This document shows positions 25,301-30,110 of a DNA stretch of 30,110 nucleotides, in pieces. The DNA is from JAYZDB01 sp036338025. Its GTDB lineage: Bacteria; Planctomycetota; UBA1135; UBA2386. The translations under genes and the position numbers were made by a program. The stretch is from assembly GCA_036338025.1 (NCBI GenBank), contig JAYZDB010000163.1, positions 1-30,110 of the forward strand. The letters run 5' to 3'. The notes beneath the pieces are model-generated. The model worked only from the letters and a program-made list of their open reading frames with translations. It did not search any database and had not been told where the DNA came from. The number at the start of each line of letters is the position of its first letter. Position 1 is the first letter of the stretch.

Positions 25301-26434
25301 ATGGCCCGCATGGATGCCATCCTGGTCTACCAGCAGATTCGTGACCTCGTCGAGCAAGGCTATCTGGAGAGCAATCCGGAGATCTGCCCCAGCCAGGTCC
25401 AACCCTCCAGCCTCGACCTGCGGCTCGCGACCCGCGGCTACCGCGTCCGTAGCGGATTTCTGCCGGAGCACTGCATGGTCGCGGACCGCCTTGAGGAAAC
25501 CACCCTCTACGCCTTTGATCTCACCGACGGTGCGATCCTCGAAAAGGGCCACTGCTACGTGATCCCACTGTTGGAGACGATCGCAAAGCCGATGGAGTAC
25601 GAGGTCCGGGCCAACCCGAAGTCCTCGACCGGACGCCTCGACCTGTTCACGCGCCTGCTCGCCAATAACAACGGACGTTTTGAGCAGGTGCCAGCCGGCT
25701 ACACCGGACAGCTATTCCTGGAGGTCGTACCGCGCTCGTTCCCAGTGCGAGTAAAGACCGGACTCAGCCTCTGCCAAATCCGATTCTCCCAGGGCGATGC
25801 CTTGCTCACTGATGAAGAGCTCAAAGCGGTCTACGCCGACAAATCGCTCCTCTACCGCGATGACGGCAGCCCGATTCCGATCGACGAGGCCCGCTTCGAT
25901 GACGGGCTGTGCATGGGGGTCGCGATCAAGCGAGATCGGGACCTACGCGATCACATCGGTTTCATCGCCCGACGCTACACCTCTGTTCTCGACATGGGAG
26001 ACGAGGGTGCCCACCAACACCACGAGTTCTTCGACGTAATCCCGGAGCCTGTCAACGGCCACTACATCGTCGAACCTGAGGAGTTCTACATCTTCGCCTC
26101 GAAGGAGAGGATTCGTGTACCCCGCGCCTTGGCGGCGGAGATGGGTGCCTACGACGTCGGCATCGGCGAACTACGCACCAATTACGCCGGCTTCTTCGAC
26201 AACGGATTCGGCGGCGAGCACGGCACCCGCGCGGTGCTCGAAGTGCGGCCGCATGACGTGCCTTTCCTGGTCGAGGACGGTCAGGTGTTCTTCCGGCTGA
26301 AGTTCTTCCGATCCGCCGAGATCCCCGAGATCTGCTACGGCGACGCCAAGCTCTCCAGCCACTACCAGGGCCAGGGCCTGAAGCTCAGCAAGCACTTCGC
26401 GCAGGGCACCGAAGCCGAATCTGCCCGCACCTAG
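25301..26434 (+). CDS. dcd: 2'-deoxycytidine 5'-triphosphate deaminase, two-domain (fused) type
   Basis: About 377 residues, roughly twice the size of classical Dcd. It is made of two dUTPase/Dcd-like halves, as in the long dCTP deaminase family. The N-terminal half carries QPSSLDLRL and the active-site-like ANPKSSTGRLDLFTR (about 105-119). The C-terminal half carries TNYAGFFDNGFGG and VLEVRPHDVPFLVEDGQ, the second trimer-fold signature. The enzyme converts dCTP to dUTP for thymidylate synthesis. Start choice is uncertain: ATG at 25301 (MARMDAILVYQQ) or 25310 (MDAILVYQQ), neither with a Shine-Dalgarno site. It is divergent from sucC. It converges on the secreted-protein gene with a 23-base gap. 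Confidence 0.88.
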   Translation: MARMDAILVYQQIRDLVEQGYLESNPEICPSQVQPSSLDLRLATRGYRVRSGFLPEHCMVADRLEETTLYAFDLTDGAILEKGHCYVIPLLETIAKPMEYEVRANPKSSTGRLDLFTRLLANNNGRFEQVPAGYTGQLFLEVVPRSFPVRVKTGLSLCQIRFSQGDALLTDEELKAVYADKSLLYRDDGSPIPIDEARFDDGLCMGVAIKRDRDLRDHIGFIARRYTSVLDMGDEGAHQHHEFFDVIPEPVNGHYIVEPEEFYIFASKERIRVPRALAAEMGAYDVGIGELRTNYAGFFDNGFGGEHGTRAVLEVRPHDVPFLVEDGQVFFRLKFFRSAEIPEICYGDAKLSSHYQGQGLKLSKHFAQGTEAESART

Positions 26435-26457
26435 CCTGGTGTCCGCGAGGATGGACG

Positions 26458-27873
26458 CTAGAGACGGATCACCAGCGGCATCGGTAAGTCGAGATTCCTC
26501 GTGTTCATCAACTCGCCGGTAATCCAGTTCAACTGAAACTGCTGGAACGACCCGGAAAACGGTAGCGGGATGGGCAGCACACACTCGACCGGACCACCCG
26601 GAAAGGAGCTACCTACCGGATCCCGCAAGAAGGTCTGCACGATGATCAGGTGCGGGAACGGCGGGACACTCACCGCCAGGATCGCGACACTGGGCATCGG
26701 GCGGTTCGGGTCTGGCCCCGGCCAGCCGATCAATGTGGTGTGCAGGAGGTCCTGACGGGTCACGATGTCATAGCTCCGGTAAGCCGATGCCGTCGTCCGG
26801 TGCGGCAGACCTGGGATCAGCGCCCGCGGCAGGGGCATGCCGAAAACCCGCTGGAGGAATTGCCCACCGCCAAGGCTACCGGGGTCGAGGGAACAGATGC
26901 CGTCGACGTTGTCGCCCTTCAAGAGCCCCATACCCTTCGGCACCGTGGAGCCGTTTTGCTGGGTGTAGGAAAACACGTCCCAGGCAGCCGACGCATTGGG
27001 GATTCCCACCAACAACTCATCCCGAGACCCGGTTGTCGTACTGAACAAGATGTTGTCACGGGTCTCATCCACCGCCAGCGCATCCAGGTCCTCGTTGGCC
27101 AACAAGCCGAGCTCCGAGTACAGGGCGTACGGAAACGGAACCGACCAGCTACCGTTGGACGAATCCCACTGGGTCGCCAAGATCGTCGCCCCACTCGGAG
27201 CAGTCCCCGACCACCAGGACAAGGGCACCGAGCCGAGCGTTGCCGTGGTCACGCTAAAGTAGAACGTCGGGTTGCTGCGCAGTGGCGCAAAGATCTGCGG
27301 CGCCAGGGCATAACCAGCTGTAAATATATCGTGGGCATCGATATTGCCCGCCGCCTGGCCGACCGCGATCTCGTTGGCGTTCTGTGCGCGTTGGGTCACC
27401 CCCACCTCGCCCGGCGCTCCCGCGCTGCCCGGAACGACATAGGAGAAGATGTCCGACCAGGCACCATCGCCGGCCGACTCCTGCTTGACTGCACCGCCAG
27501 CCATACCCACTGAGTTACGCGATACGGAAAAGGTCAGCATGCCCCAACCGAGGAGCGGGACGACCATGCGACCCTGCTTGTCCGAGATAATCCAATCGAA
27601 CCCGATCGAAGTCGCATCAATGTCCGGATAGACACTCAGCCCCGGCATGATCGCGCTGATCCGAAAGTCCGGGTTCCCGGTAGGGCCACCCGGCAGCGGC
27701 GCCGGCGCCGTCGACACCACGCCAGCCTGCTTGACCCAGACGTCGGCGTGGCCAAGCGTAACTCTCCCGGCCTTGGTTCCGGGCGAAACCGAAACCGTGT
27801 GGGGCATCCCAACCATCGGACCGGAGGACTGCGGCATGCAAAGAGAAGCGAGGATCGTCGTGGTGAGGAGCAT
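26458..27873 (-). CDS. Secreted protein of unknown family, 471 residues
   Basis: I do not recognise the family. The N-terminus (MLLTTTILASLCMPQSSG) is a short hydrophobic stretch without the usual positive charge, so the signal peptide is atypical; export is likely but not certain. The rest is beta-rich, Gly/Ser/Pro-rich and low in Lys and Cys, typical of extracellular proteins. Related segments recur, for instance WSDIFSYVV (about 140) and WDVFSYTQ (about 300). LLANEDLDALAVDETRDNILFS (about 258-279) resembles a segment I associate with extracellular repeat proteins. The ATG lies eight bases after the kinase stop, so the two are probably one transcript. A functional link to the kinase is inference. 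Confidence 0.8.
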   Translation of the reverse strand: MLLTTTILASLCMPQSSGPMVGMPHTVSVSPGTKAGRVTLGHADVWVKQAGVVSTAPAPLPGGPTGNPDFRISAIMPGLSVYPDIDATSIGFDWIISDKQGRMVVPLLGWGMLTFSVSRNSVGMAGGAVKQESAGDGAWSDIFSYVVPGSAGAPGEVGVTQRAQNANEIAVGQAAGNIDAHDIFTAGYALAPQIFAPLRSNPTFYFSVTTATLGSVPLSWWSGTAPSGATILATQWDSSNGSWSVPFPYALYSELGLLANEDLDALAVDETRDNILFSTTTGSRDELLVGIPNASAAWDVFSYTQQNGSTVPKGMGLLKGDNVDGICSLDPGSLGGGQFLQRVFGMPLPRALIPGLPHRTTASAYRSYDIVTRQDLLHTTLIGWPGPDPNRPMPSVAILAVSVPPFPHLIIVQTFLRDPVGSSFPGGPVECVLPIPLPFSGSFQQFQLNWITGELMNTRNLDLPMPLVIRL

Positions 27874-27881
27874 GGTGTTGG

Positions 27882-30110
27882 CTATTTGAGGAGCTGTTCG
27901 ATTTCTTTGATGAGCGCCTGAAACCGGGGAGGAAGATCGGGATCATCCGGCGACTGTTCTTTCGCCAAACGCAACAAATACAAACGCAGCATCCCGATCT
28001 CGAGCTTCGAGAGCGAGTCCCTGCGCAGCAGGACCTCCAGATTCTGGACCATCACCGGATTGCTGAGGTCTTGACTCCAGAGGTTGAGGAAGGGGAACAG
28101 CAGGTCATCGCTGGTGCCCTTCGCTACCAGTTCCATGATACCCCTTTCCACGTTCGCCGTGGCGGCTTCCTTGCAGCCCTCTGCGAAGGACTCGTCAAAC
28201 GCTGTAACTGCTTGCGCCGCCGCCTTCGCCGCCGCCTGCTGGTCATCGAGTCCGAGCGCGTGGTAGCTCCGCCGTAGATGCACCCGGGCGATCAGCAAGG
28301 GTCGCCGCCACTCCTCCCCCATCGAACCGGTCGAGGGGATCTTCTCCGCGCGCGCGAGGGCCGCGTCGAAGTTGCCAAGATCGCATTGCAGGAGGCTCAA
28401 GGTCTTCAGGGTATTCCACAGCCAGGGTCGTAGTTCGTGGGCTTGGTGTAGATAGCGCTCGGCGAGGTCGAGATTGCCGATGCGGCGGTAGACGATGCCC
28501 AGGTTGTGGATCGGTCCGTGGCGATCCGGACGCAAGCGCAGCGAGTCCTTCAGTGGCTGCTCCGCTTCACGGTAGCGCTTGAGTGCCACCAGGGACGCTC
28601 CGACTACGTGACGCGTACGGGCTGTCATCCGAGAGTATTCACCCTCCAGTTTGAGAGCTTCATCGTGTGCCCGGTTGAGCAGCGCCGGTCGATCCTTGGG
28701 ATGGCGGGATTGGGCACCGAGGTCCAACCACGTGAGGATGCGCAGGTCACGGGCCTGCGGCAGACCCGATGCCCCCAGCAGTGTATGCGCCATCGGCACA
28801 TCCCCCTTGCCGCGTCGCCGCAGGAGATGGAACCCCGCGATCAACTGATCGAAGGCAGTCATCGGCTCCGGCAACTGGTCGAGCGGAATCGCCTTGGCGC
28901 CGCGAACGCTATCCGCAGCGGTCTCGTACGCCTTCAGCAGCGCAGCCGTGTAGGGAGATTCCTGCTGCGCCTTGATCGATCGCAGATCCGCAACGCAGGC
29001 GGCCCGTTCTCCGCGATCGAGGAACAGGGAGGCCCGCATCATGCGTGCCACCAGGTCATCGGGCCGCAGATCAATCATCTCGGTCAGGGTTGCGACGGCC
29101 CGGGCACTCTCGGTCATGTCCTCAGCCAGGCGGTGCTCGGGATAACCCTCGAGGCACACCAGGGCCGGCACCGTCGCGCGCAACTGCTCGTAGCGCTGCC
29201 GGTGTTCGGCCTCCGCGCTGATCTGCAGCGGCACATAGATCAGCGCGCCGACCACCGCCACCAGCGCGATCAGCAAGCCGATCATCACCGCCGGCCGACG
29301 ACGGATCCGGCGCGCCAGACGTCGCACGCCGCTGATCGGCCGCGCCGCCACCGGTCGGTGATCGAGGAACGCCCGCAGGTCTTCGGCAAAGGCTGCCATC
29401 GAAGGATAGCGATGCCCCGCATCACGTTCGATCGCATGCTCGACGATGGCGCAGAGGTCGCGCGGCAGGTCCTCAACCAGTTGACCCGGCGGCACCGGCG
29501 TCTCGGTCTGCAGTTTGAAAATCACCTCGACCGGATCACCCGAAAACGGTGGGTCCTTGGTGAGCAGATGGTAGAGGCTCGCACCAAGTCCGTAGACGTC
29601 GACCACCGGCTGGGCGGTATCGCCACCCATCGCCTGCTCGGGGGCCATGTACCAAGGAGTACCCAAGGTGGTATCTTCGGCCGTCAGCGAACTGTCGCCT
29701 TCGCGGATCGCGATGCCAAAGTCCAGCAACACGGCGCGACCATCCCGGGTGATGAACACATTCGAAGGCTTCAGATCGCGATGGACGATGCCGGCCTCAT
29801 GAGCGATCTGCAGGGCATCCGCCAACTGCGCCATCCACGCCACGAGTTGCTGCAACCAGGTGCGTTCGTGGGTCGCGATCCCGAGGCCAGCAGACCAATC
29901 CTCCGCCGACAACCTCACCCGCCCATCGACAACCACTTGCAGTACATCAGCCAGGGACACGCCATCGAGCAGGTCCATGACGAAGAAGAAAGTGCCCTCC
30001 TCAGTCTGTCCATGGTCATGGATCGGGACGATCCCGGGGGTCTGCAAGGACGCCAGCACCCTCGCTTCGCGGATGAACCGCTGCTGGCGATGGTCATCGG
30101 GAAACAGCCC
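27882..30110 (-). CDS. Ser/Thr protein kinase with C-terminal TPR region, N-terminus beyond right edge
   Basis: The frame is open to the right edge, giving 742 visible residues; the Gly-rich loop and catalytic Lys lie outside the window. The visible part begins at helix C (FIREARVLASL, with the conserved Glu). It contains VHRDLKPSN (His110, Asp112), the metal-binding LLDFGIA (Asp130), GTPWYMAPEQ and DVYGLGASLYHLLT, so it should be an active Hanks-type (PknB-like) kinase. One membrane span (about 273-293, MIGLLIALVAVVGALIYV) separates the cytoplasmic kinase from an outer C-terminal part. That part has TPR-like helices, clearest at about 540-610 (LDLAERYLHQAHELRP... and DLGNFDAALARAEK). A GTG at 30059 is internal and not the start. 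Its target is unknown; the next gene is a secreted protein. Confidence 0.92.
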   Translation of the reverse strand, partial: GLFPDDHRQQRFIREARVLASLQTPGIVPIHDHGQTEEGTFFFVMDLLDGVSLADVLQVVVDGRVRLSAEDWSAGLGIATHERTWLQQLVAWMAQLADALQIAHEAGIVHRDLKPSNVFITRDGRAVLLDFGIAIREGDSSLTAEDTTLGTPWYMAPEQAMGGDTAQPVVDVYGLGASLYHLLTKDPPFSGDPVEVIFKLQTETPVPPGQLVEDLPRDLCAIVEHAIERDAGHRYPSMAAFAEDLRAFLDHRPVAARPISGVRRLARRIRRRPAVMIGLLIALVAVVGALIYVPLQISAEAEHRQRYEQLRATVPALVCLEGYPEHRLAEDMTESARAVATLTEMIDLRPDDLVARMMRASLFLDRGERAACVADLRSIKAQQESPYTAALLKAYETAADSVRGAKAIPLDQLPEPMTAFDQLIAGFHLLRRRGKGDVPMAHTLLGASGLPQARDLRILTWLDLGAQSRHPKDRPALLNRAHDEALKLEGEYSRMTARTRHVVGASLVALKRYREAEQPLKDSLRLRPDRHGPIHNLGIVYRRIGNLDLAERYLHQAHELRPWLWNTLKTLSLLQCDLGNFDAALARAEKIPSTGSMGEEWRRPLLIARVHLRRSYHALGLDDQQAAAKAAAQAVTAFDESFAEGCKEAATANVERGIMELVAKGTSDDLLFPFLNLWSQDLSNPVMVQNLEVLLRRDSLSKLEIGMLRLYLLRLAKEQSPDDPDLPPRFQALIKEIEQLLK

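Noticed and set aside
26435..26457. GTCC/GGAC pairing between dcd and the secreted-protein gene as a terminator
   Set aside because: A four-base stem with an eight-base loop is expected by chance at this GC content.

Overview
The window is a GC-rich (by eye roughly 60-65%), densely coded chromosomal segment from a diderm (Gram-negative type) bacterium. The best guess is a Planctomycetota lineage. The supporting signs are a stripped-down type II secretion (T2SS) locus, a Ser/Thr kinase with a C-terminal TPR region, large secreted proteins of unknown family, a membrane protein fused to a spermidine-synthase-like domain, and weak or absent Shine-Dalgarno sites before most genes. Acidobacteriota, Myxococcota or another PVC lineage cannot be excluded without a tree. 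I see no rRNA, tRNA, CRISPR array, insertion sequence, integrase or phage gene. No gap between genes exceeds about 255 bases.

Layout. Bases 1-2848 (minus strand): a PTS EIIA-type protein followed without a gap by a polytopic membrane protein with a SpeE-like domain, cut by the left edge. Bases 3104-11305 (plus): gspD, gspE, gspF, gspG, gspH, gspI and gspJ, that is the secretin, ATPase, inner-membrane platform and four pseudopilins of a T2SS. Genes for GspC, K, L, M, N and the prepilin peptidase are not here. Bases 11397-14922 (minus): serS and a 710-residue secreted protein of unknown family, each with its own candidate promoter. Bases 15059-15931 (minus): a rhomboid protease. Bases 16086-16925 (plus): folD. 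Bases 16929-22557 (minus): tatA and a long-chain polyprenyl diphosphate synthase, then a lipoprotein with an internally duplicated domain, ResB and CcsA (System II cytochrome c assembly). Bases 22649-25165 (minus): sucC, sucD and a small membrane-anchored HEAT-like protein. Bases 25301-26434 (plus): a two-domain dCTP deaminase. Bases 26458-30110 (minus): a Ser/Thr kinase with TPRs, cut by the right edge, followed by a secreted protein of unknown family.

How it fits together. The gsp genes form the core of one secretion machine. The Tat component and the secreted proteins are envelope functions. ResB and CcsA, with polyprenyl (probably quinone side-chain) synthesis, serve respiration, and SucCD serves the TCA cycle. 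FolD, SerRS and dCTP deaminase are housekeeping. The observations most worth checking are: a FolD in which the conserved catalytic Lys and an active-site Asp are replaced (Q51, E118); a duplicated-domain lipoprotein at the head of the cytochrome c assembly operon; enlarged, low-complexity GspI and GspJ; and several inverted repeats that sit exactly on predicted promoters.
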